Below, one piece after another: positions 42,794 through 50,008 of a stretch of 64,000 nucleotides of DNA (position 1 is its first letter; every line of letters begins with the position of its first letter). The stretch covers positions 1 to 64,000 of the forward strand of contig NZ_AZDA01000092.1 in the NCBI RefSeq assembly GCF_001434575.1. The letters run 5' to 3'. A program made the position numbers and the translations under genes. The notes under the pieces were generated by a model that ran no database searches, had not been told where the DNA came from, and was given only the letters and a program-made list of their open reading frames with translations. This stretch comes from Loigolactobacillus bifermentans DSM 20003 (GTDB lineage: Bacteria > Bacillota > Bacilli > Lactobacillales > Lactobacillaceae).

Positions 42794-43654
42794 CTAAATT
42801 CCATGTTCTTGCCTCAATTTCTTTAACCCCGCCAACGAAGCCTTTAACCCACCATCAGGTTTGCTTGCAGGGTCTTGCTCTGGTGTATAACCAGGCTGCG
42901 CCCAATCTGGTAGTGTTTCCTTTTGAACTGGTTGCTGTGCCTGAAAATTAGAACGTTTGGCCTGCTTTTTAGCTTGCCGTTGCTGTTCGTAAATATTGAC
43001 ATCACTAACAGACTTGAAGCCTTTAGACTCCCAGTCTTGCAAGATTTTTGACATGTATTTATAACTACGAACGTTGTTATCCAGCATAGTTTTCATCGCT
43101 AAAATAACCAGCTCATCATTGCCAGCAAAGTCTTGGACCCACTTGTCGATATTTTCGAGCACAATTGGGCTTTCCATGATCTGGACATTTTTAGTCCAGA
43201 ACGTTCGTGCACGCTCGTGGTCGTTGTTGTTATTATTAGTTAAGTTAGGTGTAGTTAAGTTAAGTGATAATGCACTACTGTTTCCACTACCGTTCCCTAT
43301 ACTGTTGTCGTTACTGTTTCCCATACCGTTGTCACTACTGTTGTCTACACTATATATAGACAAATCATATAAGACCTTCATTTGATAAGTAGCAGCCGTG
43401 GAACCTTTACCAGATTTAACGATCACTAAGCCTTTCTGATTGAGGCTATTTCGGGTTTTGAAAAAATTAGCTTCTTTAAGTCCTGACTTTCTTGTAAGAA
43501 CAGATGATGCAACTCTGAACTCTTGTAAACCCCTCGCTTTATTGTTTATGTGTGCTAACGCGCACCATAGAGCAACCTCGGAGTTGTTTAGCTGGTACAA
43601 CTCGGCAACATCATTCTCGAAGAAAGCATTCATTTGCTTAAAGTAGTCAATCAT
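42794..43654 (-). CDS. DnaD-like phage replication protein with internal iterons
   Basis: A 286-residue replication initiator. Residues 1-95 form a winged-helix replisome-organiser domain (YFKQMNAFFENDVAELYQLN, EANFFKTRNSLNQKGLVIV). A low-complexity linker of six tetrapeptides (DNSS, DNGM, GNSN, DNSI, GNGS, GNSS) follows near 103-126. A DnaD-like C-terminal domain ends with YKYMSKILQDWESKGFKSV. It should bind the phage origin, probably the 12-bp iterons inside its own gene, and recruit host helicase. No separate DnaC-type loader gene is present. Confidence 0.85.
   Translation of the reverse strand: MIDYFKQMNAFFENDVAELYQLNNSEVALWCALAHINNKARGLQEFRVASSVLTRKSGLKEANFFKTRNSLNQKGLVIVKSGKGSTAATYQMKVLYDLSIYSVDNSSDNGMGNSNDNSIGNGSGNSSALSLNLTTPNLTNNNNNDHERARTFWTKNVQIMESPIVLENIDKWVQDFAGNDELVILAMKTMLDNNVRSYKYMSKILQDWESKGFKSVSDVNIYEQQRQAKKQAKRSNFQAQQPVQKETLPDWAQPGYTPEQDPASKPDGGLKASLAGLKKLRQEHGI
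43238..43267. repeat. two tandem 15-bp repeats beside the iterons
   Basis: AGTTAAGTTAGGTGT (43238) and AGTTAAGTTAAGTGA (43253), identical at 13 of 15 positions and six bases from the iteron array. They are probably part of the origin. Confidence 0.6.
43274..43345. repeat. six 12-bp iterons, candidate phage replication origin
   Basis: ACTACTGTTTCC, ACTACCGTTCCC, TATACTGTTGTC, GTTACTGTTTCC, CATACCGTTGTC and ACTACTGTTGTC follow one another without gaps (consensus NNTACYGTTNYC). An AT-rich stretch containing CTATATATAG adjoins at 43346-43373. Iterons inside the initiator gene are a known origin design in lambda-like phages. Confidence 0.75.
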
Positions 43655-43705
43655 TTTCTCACCCCTTTCTGTTACTTATTCCTACCCACCCACCACATCA
43701 AGTTA

Positions 43706-44578
43706 TTACTTAAGATTATTCTGTAAAAATTTATCTTCAGGACTGGTACCTTTAGGCTTGTCGCTGGTGTCTTTAGGAGTTGGTTCCTCGTTACCCTCGG
43801 TGGCCTGTACTTCTTTAGCAGCTTCATAATCCGTCATTGGATTACCATCTTCATCAAACGTTTGTGGCATTTCATCTTTGGTAATGGCATTCTGCATTTG
43901 AACAGATAAGATGCCCCATTTTGACAGCATATTGCGAATAACAGTCTTTTTGGCCATTGCATCAAAGTTAGATTTCCAAACACCGCTCGGATTATGGCCA
44001 CTCGACATTTTGCTGAATTTTTGACGATGCTCATTGATCTCATCAGTCGTCCAATAGACTTTCTTTTCAAAACCATTGACCAATCTGAAATAGCCAAAAT
44101 AACCAACAACTTCATCTGATCGTTTGCCTTCCGGATTCAATTCGATTTCTTCAGTGAATCTATTCCAGGACTTTAATTCACCTTCATAGACAACCTCGGC
44201 ATTCAGCGCCTTATACTGTCCTGAACGAAGTGCTAATTGAATGTAGCCTTTATACCCCATTTGAGGGGTTGCGTTACTGCCATATGGCACGATCCACATA
44301 TATCCAAGATTCTGATCAATGGGCAGGTCCATCGTGGCAGCAACCATTGCTGATGAAATGACGGACATTGCATTAACTGATTGGAGTTTCGCATTAGAGT
44401 TCACTACATTTACAATTGACGACATAAATTGAGGTGCCTTGTCTTTAAGAATCTCTCTAAACCGTCGTTGAATGGCATCCTTGCCCAATTCTTGCTTAAT
44501 TAAAGATGAGGCGCTAGGTATTTTCGCTCTACGACTTGCTGCTGTAATTTGATTACTTAAATTAGAATTAGTTGCCAT
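43706..44578 (-). CDS. recT: RecT family single-strand annealing protein
   Basis: A 290-residue recombinase (QFMSSIVNVVNSNAKLQSVNAMSV-type helix, then MWIVPYGSNATPQMGYKGYIQLALRSGQYKAL in pieces, and GVWKSNFDAMAKKTVIRNML), all classic RecT blocks. It anneals single strands after resection by the nuclease encoded just upstream. The ATG at 44578 follows AAGGAGG; the genes overlap by 11 bases. The C-terminal 50 residues are acidic and disordered. Confidence 0.93.
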   Translation of the reverse strand: MATNSNLSNQITAASRRAKIPSASSLIKQELGKDAIQRRFREILKDKAPQFMSSIVNVVNSNAKLQSVNAMSVISSAMVAATMDLPIDQNLGYMWIVPYGSNATPQMGYKGYIQLALRSGQYKALNAEVVYEGELKSWNRFTEEIELNPEGKRSDEVVGYFGYFRLVNGFEKKVYWTTDEINEHRQKFSKMSSGHNPSGVWKSNFDAMAKKTVIRNMLSKWGILSVQMQNAITKDEMPQTFDEDGNPMTDYEAAKEVQATEGNEEPTPKDTSDKPKGTSPEDKFLQNNLK

Positions 44579-45446
44579 AAGTTGCAACCTCCTTGATATT
44601 TAATGTGCGTACACCACGTTTATTAGTGCGGTATAAAACCTTGAACTGGCCAAGCTTAGCGGTATCACCATTACGCATGGCCGATCTAACTTGATTTTCA
44701 ATTCGCTTTTTATCGTCAGTCAATTCATTGATTTGCTGAATAACTTTTTTACGAATTTTCAGCTGCTGTTCAAGATAATCTGGTATCTCAACTTCAATGT
44801 GTTTATCCGGATAAAGCAGCTGCAATGTCTGCTTAGTCCAATCACTGCCATCAACTGCTGGCGGAACGTCCTTTTCAATATGATCATGCCACCATCTGAC
44901 AAGTTTGGTCTGAACCTGATCAATCACTTCTTGATTACGATCCACTCGCTTATAGATGAAACGGTGACCGCCAATCAAGGTTGCAAAATAACAATATGGG
45001 CGATCTAAAACATTCATGTAATGCTGAACTTGCAGTAAATAAGGAGCTGGCACTTCGTCTTCAACCCACTCACTTGTTTTATATTCCATGGCCGTCTTAA
45101 TCTCTAGAAAGCCAGGCTCGCCAGCAATATCACGATCAATATTTGCTCTTAAAAAATCATATTTAGAATGACAGTACGTTTTGTTCTGACGATAAACTTT
45201 TTTACCAGTCGCATCCTCAAACTCGCGTGCCAGAATCGGTTCCATAATGTTGCCCCAATGCGTAAACTCGTTGCCAGTATCATCAATGGGCAAACGGCCT
45301 GTTTTATCAGCCCAAACTTGATACGGCGACCGCCAAGGAGACATTCCTAAGATTGCGGCTACATCTGAGCCACCGATACCACCACGACGGCTTAAAAGCC
45401 ATTCCTCGCGCGAAAACTCTTTGGTTGGGATAATATGTTGTTTCAT
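44568..45446 (-). CDS. YqaJ-type viral recombinase (5'-3' exonuclease)
   Basis: A 292-residue lambda-exonuclease-fold nuclease. WLLSRRGGIGGSDVAAILG near residue 20, the acidic catalytic residues in RANIDRDI and GFLEIKTA near 105-120, and LLQVQHYMNV near 140 are the family motifs. It works with RecT in phage recombination. ATG overlaps the 59-residue gene's stop (ATGA). Confidence 0.92.
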   Translation of the reverse strand: MKQHIIPTKEFSREEWLLSRRGGIGGSDVAAILGMSPWRSPYQVWADKTGRLPIDDTGNEFTHWGNIMEPILAREFEDATGKKVYRQNKTYCHSKYDFLRANIDRDIAGEPGFLEIKTAMEYKTSEWVEDEVPAPYLLQVQHYMNVLDRPYCYFATLIGGHRFIYKRVDRNQEVIDQVQTKLVRWWHDHIEKDVPPAVDGSDWTKQTLQLLYPDKHIEVEIPDYLEQQLKIRKKVIQQINELTDDKKRIENQVRSAMRNGDTAKLGQFKVLYRTNKRGVRTLNIKEVATYGN

Positions 45447-45622
45447 TTTGTATCTACCTCAATTTCTAACTGTTGCAAAATCAATTGACCAAAAGCCCGT
45501 TCTTGATCAATCCGTTTATGGGACTGGCGATAAACCTCATCATAATTAACCGTCTCATCTTTAAACGTCGCTTCTGCGGCCTGATCACTGATTTTTAAAT
45601 CATGTTTAGATAACTGTTGCAT
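45443..45622 (-). CDS. small acidic phage protein, 59 residues
   Basis: A helical protein (MQQLSKHDLKISDQAAEATF start, RIDQERAFGQLILQQLEIEV end) coupled to the YqaJ gene by an ATGA overlap. A GAGG site lies upstream. Small acidic proteins beside YqaJ-RecT are frequent in phages; role unknown. Confidence 0.65.
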   Translation of the reverse strand: MQQLSKHDLKISDQAAEATFKDETVNYDEVYRQSHKRIDQERAFGQLILQQLEIEVDTK

Positions 45623-45720
45623 TTGAAATACCTCTCATTTCTGGTAGAATTGAGGTGTTAAATATCGTCGAAAATAATTAACACCGAAGTCGTTGATGCG
45701 CCAACATCAGCGGCTTTTTT
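45623..45720 (+). ncRNA. plus-strand promoter, inverted repeat and terminator: possible small RNA
   Basis: TTGAAA (45623-45628) and TAGAAT (45645-45650), spaced 16 bases, read rightward. An inverted repeat GGTGTTAA/TTAACACC lies at 45654-45685. A terminator with a 10-bp stem and six T residues ends at 45720. The predicted RNA is about 60 bases and antisense to the leader of the 59-residue gene. The T run works only on the plus strand. Confidence 0.4.
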
Positions 45721-45948
45721 CTATGCAGCGTTTTTGTTTTGATTACGATCATCTGCTTTACACTGATCGACCCAACTATCAAACACACGATTCTGCTTGG
45801 CTGTTGGTCGAATCTCTTGGGCCCGTTTATCGGCTACTTTTAACTGCTTATAGCGGATATAACCGTAAACACCTAACGCCATCATCAAACTAATAATCAA
45901 CACTGGTACGGGTATATAAGCCGCTTTGCCGCCACCTGTAATCCACAT
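45721..45948 (-). CDS. membrane-anchored phage protein of unknown function
   Basis: A 75-residue protein: one membrane segment near residues 12-32 (YIPVPVLIISLMMALGVYGY) and a charged cytoplasmic tail (KVADKRAQEIRPTAKQNRVF). No family recognised. Confidence 0.6.
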   Translation of the reverse strand: MWITGGGKAAYIPVPVLIISLMMALGVYGYIRYKQLKVADKRAQEIRPTAKQNRVFDSWVDQCKADDRNQNKNAA

Positions 45949-45965
45949 AACTCATTCCTCCTATC

Positions 45966-45992
45966 AAAAATTACCTAGCCCGGTTAATTTTT
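45966..45992 (-). terminator. terminator in the early operon
   Basis: AAAATTA-ACC pairs with GGT-TAATTTT around a 6-base loop; T runs follow on both strands. It lies just after the 102-residue DNA-binding-like gene and would reduce leftward read-through into recombination genes unless antiterminated. Confidence 0.6.
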
Positions 45993-46299
45993 AATATTGT
46001 TCACGAATCCACTTCTTGACTGCCTGTAACGAAAACAGTGGGTTCTTGTATTTACCGATTTGATATTTTGGGAAACCTGGTGTCCTAACCAAACGAGCCA
46101 TTTTTTCATGGCCTATTTGCAGACCCTCTTTTTTTAATTCCGATTCCAACTGAGTTTGATTTAGAATTCTGTCTTCTGAGTCCTTAGACTGATCCAAGGT
46201 TCGTTTAAATTCGCTGATTATAAACTGCGCAAATTCTTTTTCATGCGCTGTTAGCTTCAATTCCTTTTCAGAACTGCCATTGATCACTGTTAATGCCAT
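45991..46299 (-). CDS. excisionase-like or HTH phage protein
   Basis: A 102-residue protein (MALTVINGSSEKELKL start). The C-terminal part KMARLVRTPGFPKYQIGKYK, then LFSLQAVKKWIREQY resembles the wing and final helix of small DNA-binding proteins of the excisionase/MerR-like kind. ATG at 46299 behind GGGAGTG. Excision role is only a guess. Confidence 0.5.
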   Translation of the reverse strand: MALTVINGSSEKELKLTAHEKEFAQFIISEFKRTLDQSKDSEDRILNQTQLESELKKEGLQIGHEKMARLVRTPGFPKYQIGKYKNPLFSLQAVKKWIREQY

Positions 46300-46304
46300 A
46301 TTTC

Positions 46305-46838
46305 TCACTCCCGTTTCATTAAGCCTGCCTTTACCCAGGCACGATGCCGTTCCCTAATCAGTTTGGTTAGCGACTCATGCAAAAACGTTCTAGCTAAGAC
46401 TGTTACTAACTTGATTTCCGTAATGATTTCATCAAGCATTTGGAAAACATACTCCTGTATCCGATCATATTGTTCCGGATTTAAAGGCCGCTGCGTACTT
46501 GCCAATATTCGATTGAGCTCAACTGAGCTAATGGACTGCTGACGTTCTAATTCTTCCGCCTCTTGCACATCATGAAGCTCACTGGGCCGTTGCCCATAGA
46601 TTGGACTATCCATGCCCTTTAACGTCCCATACTGCTTGTTAGCCAGGGATGCGCTAAAGTCGTAGTCATCCACAAACTTCGCTAAGTCCGTCATAACGTC
46701 TTCTGGCGTATCACGGGCCCCTGTTGCGTATGAATTAATTGATGACTTACTGCGATGCAATGCATGGGCAACTTCAGCCTGTGTAATATGGTGCCGAACA
46801 AATGTCTGTGTGATCAAACTGCCAATTTCAAAACTCAT
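46305..46838 (-). CDS. phage regulator with N-terminal helix-turn-helix
   Basis: A 177-residue protein. The N-terminus (QTFVRHHITQAEVAHALHRSKSSINSYATGAR) is a Cro/XRE-like DNA-binding fold. The C-terminal half is a long helix ending in basic residues. ATG at 46838 behind GGAGG at 7 bases. Probably an early regulator; partner DNA unknown. Confidence 0.6.
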   Translation of the reverse strand: MSFEIGSLITQTFVRHHITQAEVAHALHRSKSSINSYATGARDTPEDVMTDLAKFVDDYDFSASLANKQYGTLKGMDSPIYGQRPSELHDVQEAEELERQQSISSVELNRILASTQRPLNPEQYDRIQEYVFQMLDEIITEIKLVTVLARTFLHESLTKLIRERHRAWVKAGLMKRE

Positions 46839-46901
46839 AGTGATTCCTCCAATTGAGGACATCCCCGTGAGCAATCCACAAGGGATGCCCGTAAAATTAA
46901 G

Positions 46902-47207
46902 TTAAGCCATAAACTGCTTATACTGATTAAACAACTCACGTGCTTCTGGAACTTGATCATCAGTTAGTCCGTTCATTGACTTAAGCTTCAGCTTGGTTCT
47001 TAAAACACCGTACAGACCATTTTGAATTGCAGTGAAATTCGTATGCGTCTCCGCTGCCATCTCCTTGGTCCACTTGGCAACATCCCGTTTAAAGGTTCTA
47101 ACCGCCATAGTCTCACGGGATGATCGTGTATCGCGCGCAATCTCTCGTACAGCTTCAATGACGTCCGGGTCATTTGACAAGAGACTGAGCAATTGCTGTC
47201 TGTCCAT
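46902..47207 (-). CDS. early phage protein with ORF6C-like helical region
   Basis: A 101-residue, helical, basic protein (TFKRDVAKWTKEMAAETHTN, then YGVLRTKLKLKSMNGLTDDQV). This loosely resembles the C-terminal domain of phage antirepressors, here without its DNA-binding half. It overlaps the Cro-like gene by one base. Assignment tentative. Confidence 0.5.
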   Translation of the reverse strand: MDRQQLLSLLSNDPDVIEAVREIARDTRSSRETMAVRTFKRDVAKWTKEMAAETHTNFTAIQNGLYGVLRTKLKLKSMNGLTDDQVPEARELFNQYKQFMA

Positions 47208-47413
47208 TATTTAGCCACCTCCTGCGTGCCGATCAACTCATCAGTTGTTGTGTTCAACGCCCGAGCAAATGCTGCAATAATACTAGATTTAGGTTCGTAA
47301 CGATTGTGCTCAATGTCACTGAGTGTGGATTGAGCAACTCCTGTTAAACTGGCCAAATCTTTTTGTGACATCTTACGTTCTAGCCGAAAATCATGAATTC
47401 TAGATCCAATCAA
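47207..47413 (-). CDS. Cro-like XRE repressor (switch 1)
   Basis: A 68-residue single-domain XRE protein (RIHDFRLERKMSQKDLASLTGVAQSTLSDIEHNRYEP). It is first gene of a leftward early operon behind a strong promoter (TTGACA, 16 bases, TATAAT) with operators TCGGAAATCCGA in and beside it. It is divergent from a plus-strand XRE gene, so it is the Cro member of a complete switch of its own, separate from the one at 49.9 kb. Confidence 0.8.
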   Translation of the reverse strand: MIGSRIHDFRLERKMSQKDLASLTGVAQSTLSDIEHNRYEPKSSIIAAFARALNTTTDELIGTQEVAK

Positions 47414-47433
47414 AAAATCACCTTCTTTTCACT

Positions 47434-47502
47434 TATCGGATTTCCGATAATTTATAGTTTTATTATATCGGAAATCCGAAATGTGTCAACGGAAATCCGA
47501 AA
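47434..47502. promoter_or_regulatory. operators of switch 1 (three copies)
   Basis: TATCGGATTTCCGATA (47434-47449), TATCGGAAATCCGAAA (47466-47481) and CAACGGAAATCCGAAA (47487-47502). The common palindrome is TCGGAAATCCGA. Centres lie 32 and 21 bases apart, so the last two face the same side of the helix. Confidence 0.85.
47462..47489 (-). promoter_or_regulatory. early promoter of switch 1
   Basis: Minus-strand TTGACA (47489-47484) and TATAAT (47467-47462) with a 16-base spacer that contains the second operator. Both hexamers are perfect consensus; repressor binding would block it. Confidence 0.85.
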
Positions 47503-47561
47503 CTTTTTTTCGGTTATTCGTATATCTTTGAAGTAGTAAATAATTCAAAGGATTGATTTTT

Positions 47562-47798
47562 TTGGAAAACGATACGAAGATCATTGGCGCCAGAATTATG
47601 GAATTCATTAATGCCCGTGATACCACTATTCATCGAACAGCTGTTAAGGCTGGCATCCCTAATACCACTCTTGTTGATCTAATTAGCGGGACTACCAAAA
47701 ATGCTCGCGTTTCAACCGTGAGAGCGGTTTGTGCTGCATTAGATATTTCTGTCCACGACTTCTTTGATTTCGCACCATATAATGAGGTGGAAAAATGA
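47562..47798 (+). CDS. XRE-family regulator (switch 1, repressor side)
   Basis: A protein of about 78 residues with a helix-turn-helix (IGARIMEFINARDTTIHRTAVKAGIPNTTLVDLISGTTKN in pieces). The start seems to be TTG at 47562, nine bases after AAAGGA; the TTG three codons earlier touches the site. It is divergent from the Cro-like gene and coupled by ATGA to the membrane-protein gene downstream. It lacks a CI-type dimerisation domain. The promoter on this side is weak (TTATTC, 17 bases, TAAATA). Confidence 0.7.
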   Translation: MENDTKIIGARIMEFINARDTTIHRTAVKAGIPNTTLVDLISGTTKNARVSTVRAVCAALDISVHDFFDFAPYNEVEK

Positions 47799-48337
47799 AA
47801 GGCTGGTCGTTATTCGCAATCTTGGCGCCTAATATAACCGCTCTTGTATCTCTGGCAGCTCTAGCTTTCAATATTCATACTCAAAGACAAACCAATAAGC
47901 GTCTTGAACGTGAACAAGCATCCAACGTTACTATTTACGGTTATTTGAACGATCACGCCGTATTTATTCTTGAAAATGCTAGTAACGTTCCAATTTATAA
48001 TGTCTTTGTTATGGGAGTTTCAAACAACAAACAACTGCCTCTTCAAGAAGACCTGACGAATTGTAAATTTAATCCTGCAATCTATGGATATGAGTATATT
48101 GAAGTGCTTCCAAAACTAACGCTAAATATAGACTTTACAAAACGATTTAGTACTTCCGATGATGGTGAACACACAGTTCCAAAATTATTATTTACAGATT
48201 CTCAAAATATTCAGTGGCGTCGTTTACCCAATGGACATTTAGAAAAATGCAAATACGTTAATCAACTTAAGAAGTATGGATTCTCATTTACAGATGCTGG
48301 GAGTAATCAAAAGCATCTGGATGAAGTCACTGATTAG
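47795..48337 (+). CDS. membrane-anchored protein of unknown function, coupled to an XRE gene
   Basis: A 180-residue protein with one N-terminal membrane segment (residues about 4-26, LFAILAPNITALVSLAALAF), a charged stretch and a strand-rich soluble domain (HAVFILENASNVPIYNVFVMG). It is translated with the XRE gene through an ATGA overlap. Architecture resembles the plus-strand protein at 48675. The position inside the early region but on the opposite strand suggests a lysogeny-expressed cargo gene, perhaps exclusion or sensing. No family recognised. Confidence 0.6.
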   Translation: MKGWSLFAILAPNITALVSLAALAFNIHTQRQTNKRLEREQASNVTIYGYLNDHAVFILENASNVPIYNVFVMGVSNNKQLPLQEDLTNCKFNPAIYGYEYIEVLPKLTLNIDFTKRFSTSDDGEHTVPKLLFTDSQNIQWRRLPNGHLEKCKYVNQLKKYGFSFTDAGSNQKHLDEVTD

Positions 48338-48341
48338 TATC

Positions 48342-48587
48342 TTAAGCTTCTTCAACAAACGGCATATTCCACACAATTGTGCTGGAATGCGTATTGACTT
48401 GAATCACTTCATAGTCAGCCGCTTGAAGATTAGCTTTGATTTCTGGGAACTGATCAATATCAAAATTAAAGGTCGCTGTATTATGGCCGTTTAACATGCG
48501 GTGCTTGAGCTTGCTACAAATAATGTCCCAGGCACGTTGCTGTACGCTATCAGTGCGTAACTTAACGAGCTGCTCTGTCATGTCCAT
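48342..48587 (-). CDS. small early phage protein of unknown function
   Basis: An 81-residue protein beginning MDMTEQLVKLRTDSVQQRAW; ATG at 48587 with AAGGAGG at 8 bases. The last part (LQAADYEVIQVNTHSSTIVWNMP) looks like a strand pair. It lies between two plus-strand membrane-protein genes, so it must be read through from the 49.9-kb promoter or have its own. Confidence 0.6.
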   Translation of the reverse strand: MDMTEQLVKLRTDSVQQRAWDIICSKLKHRMLNGHNTATFNFDIDQFPEIKANLQAADYEVIQVNTHSSTIVWNMPFVEEA

Positions 48588-48674
48588 GCGATTCACCTCC
48601 TTTCGTTCCTTGAAATCTAAATGTATTTTCCATCCTTAAAATGCAATAATCATTGTAAAAAGGGATGTGAAAAT

Positions 48675-49238
48675 ATGAATCAATTAACCATTTCAAATTG
48701 GATTGAAATTATCAGTATCATTGCTTCATTGACTGTGTCGTTTGCCTCTATTTGGATTGCTTTAAAATCTTTCAGCCGGGCAGAAAAATCTGCAAAGGCA
48801 CTTGAAGTATCAAATTTTAATGCTGAAAGACCATACGTTACGATTTACTCAACCGGGCTTAATACAGGTGTCATGTCATTTCACAAGTTTCTTATTATTA
48901 AAAACTTTGGTAAATCGGCCGCAAAAGTAAAATTAATCACCTATACCGGCGAGCTTGATACCAACAATCAGTCCCGTAATTTGACTTCACTGCATGATTT
49001 CGTACTCGCACCAGGAATGTCCGTTCGCAGTAATATCGATGCAGCATTTGAAAACACTGTAAAATTCCACGTTGACTACTCAGATTTACAAGGGAATGCA
49101 TTCAGCGAAACCTTCAATGTTAACTTCGGATTTGGGAACACTCTTGTTTATGCCGAAGCTTCAAAGGGTGATATGCCAAAGGGCTACAACGAATTAATCG
49201 CTGCATTACATATCATTGCTCAGCAACTTCAAGATTGA
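48675..49238 (+). CDS. membrane-anchored protein of unknown function
   Basis: A 187-residue protein with a membrane segment at about residues 8-32 (ISIIASLTVSFASIWIALKSF) and a soluble strand-rich domain (KFLIIKNFGKSAAKVKLITY, FHVDYSDLQGNAFSETFNV) that recalls immunoglobulin-like folds. ATG at 48675 behind AAAGGGATG. Shares the layout of the 47795 protein but little direct identity. Function unknown. Confidence 0.6.
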   Translation: MNQLTISNWIEIISIIASLTVSFASIWIALKSFSRAEKSAKALEVSNFNAERPYVTIYSTGLNTGVMSFHKFLIIKNFGKSAAKVKLITYTGELDTNNQSRNLTSLHDFVLAPGMSVRSNIDAAFENTVKFHVDYSDLQGNAFSETFNVNFGFGNTLVYAEASKGDMPKGYNELIAALHIIAQQLQD

Positions 49239-49253
49239 TGCTTTCCAATTTGT

Positions 49254-49355
49254 CTAATCTTCGTCTTTACCGTGAATAATGTTATAGGTAACTACTGTTC
49301 CAACTAAAATACCAAACAGAAAAATGATTAAACCAAATGCAATGTAACCAGCCAT
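49254..49355 (-). CDS. 33-residue membrane peptide
   Basis: Reads MAGYIAFGLIIFLFGILVGT, then VVTYNIIHGKDED: one membrane segment and an acidic end. GGAGG stands 8 bases before the ATG. It is part of the early leftward transcript; role unknown. Confidence 0.5.
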   Translation of the reverse strand: MAGYIAFGLIIFLFGILVGTVVTYNIIHGKDED

Positions 49356-49374
49356 CTGTGTCGCCTCCTTGCTA

Positions 49375-49617
49375 TTATTCGGAACCCTGATTGGTACTTG
49401 GATCATTAAGTAACGCTTTGCCGTACAGATTGCCTTCTAAAAATGATTCAACGTTAATCCGCATATTCAACACTGCATGCGTTGCCGACACCCGAACATG
49501 GCAACTGATAACGCCTGATGAGCAATCCTGCCCATCAACAATAATGGAACTGCCATGCTTACCATGTGTAACAGTGAATTGATGCTGAGCAGTATCGATC
49601 GAAATAAACCTGTTCAC
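49375..49617 (-). CDS. small early phage protein of unknown function
   Basis: An 80-residue protein, strand-rich (RFISIDTAQHQFTVTHGKHG). Starts with GTG seven bases after GGAGG, and lies directly behind the Cro-like gene of switch 2. No family recognised. Confidence 0.6.
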   Translation of the reverse strand: MNRFISIDTAQHQFTVTHGKHGSSIIVDGQDCSSGVISCHVRVSATHAVLNMRINVESFLEGNLYGKALLNDPSTNQGSE

Positions 49618-49629
49618 TTCTTCGCCTCC

Positions 49630-49866
49630 TTACTGGACTACTTTTTCATCAGTTTTAGCATTTTCACTCTCCGTGTTTAGCGATGAGAAAAAAAGAGAAT
49701 CTACTGACTTATGATAAAAAAGTGAGAACTTTTCCATCGTATTGTGCGAAGCTCCTCGATAGCCGCTTTCAAGTTTGGTCAGTGTAGAATAGCTAACACC
49801 AATCTGTTTTGCAGCTTCCTTTTGAGTCAAGTTGCGCGCTTCTCTTTCCGTCTTTAAAGAAACCAT
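49630..49866 (-). CDS. Cro-like XRE repressor (switch 2)
   Basis: A 78-residue XRE protein (REARNLTQKEAAKQIGVSYSTLTKLESGYRG), first gene of the leftward early operon and divergent from the CI-like gene. The promoter TTGACT, 16 bases, TATAAT and four YCACT-NNN-NGTG operators lie between them. Strong AGGAGG site. Confidence 0.8.
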   Translation of the reverse strand: MVSLKTEREARNLTQKEAAKQIGVSYSTLTKLESGYRGASHNTMEKFSLFYHKSVDSLFFSSLNTESENAKTDEKVVQ

Positions 49867-49881
49867 TATTCACGTCCTCCT

Positions 49882-49974
49882 TTCACTCTACGTGTATATA
49901 TTATAACCACATAGAGTGAAAGTCAACACTTTTAGTGTAAATTCCGCTATACGCTTAACTTTCACTATTAGTGA
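49882..49974. promoter_or_regulatory. operators of switch 2 (four copies)
   Basis: TCACTCTACGTGT (49882), CCACATAGAGTGA (49906, reverse orientation), ACACTTTTAGTGT (49926) and TCACTATTAGTGA (49962). The last two are perfect palindromes around three bases. The sequence is unrelated to switch 1 operators. Confidence 0.8.
49899..49926 (-). promoter_or_regulatory. early lytic promoter of switch 2
   Basis: Minus-strand TTGACT and TATAAT with a 16-base spacer carrying the second operator; it drives the Cro-like gene. Confidence 0.8.
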
Positions 49975-49983
49975 TAGTATATT
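49955..49983 (+). promoter_or_regulatory. lysogeny promoter of switch 2
   Basis: TTAACT and TATATT with a 17-base spacer that contains the fourth operator; reads towards the CI-like gene 26 bases downstream. Confidence 0.65.
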
Positions 49984-50008
49984 AAATTTATACACAGGTG
50001 GTGAAAAT

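Noticed and set aside
43274-43345. Short regular repeats considered as a CRISPR array
   Set aside because: Units are 12 bases without spacers and lie inside an open reading frame; they fit iterons, not CRISPR.
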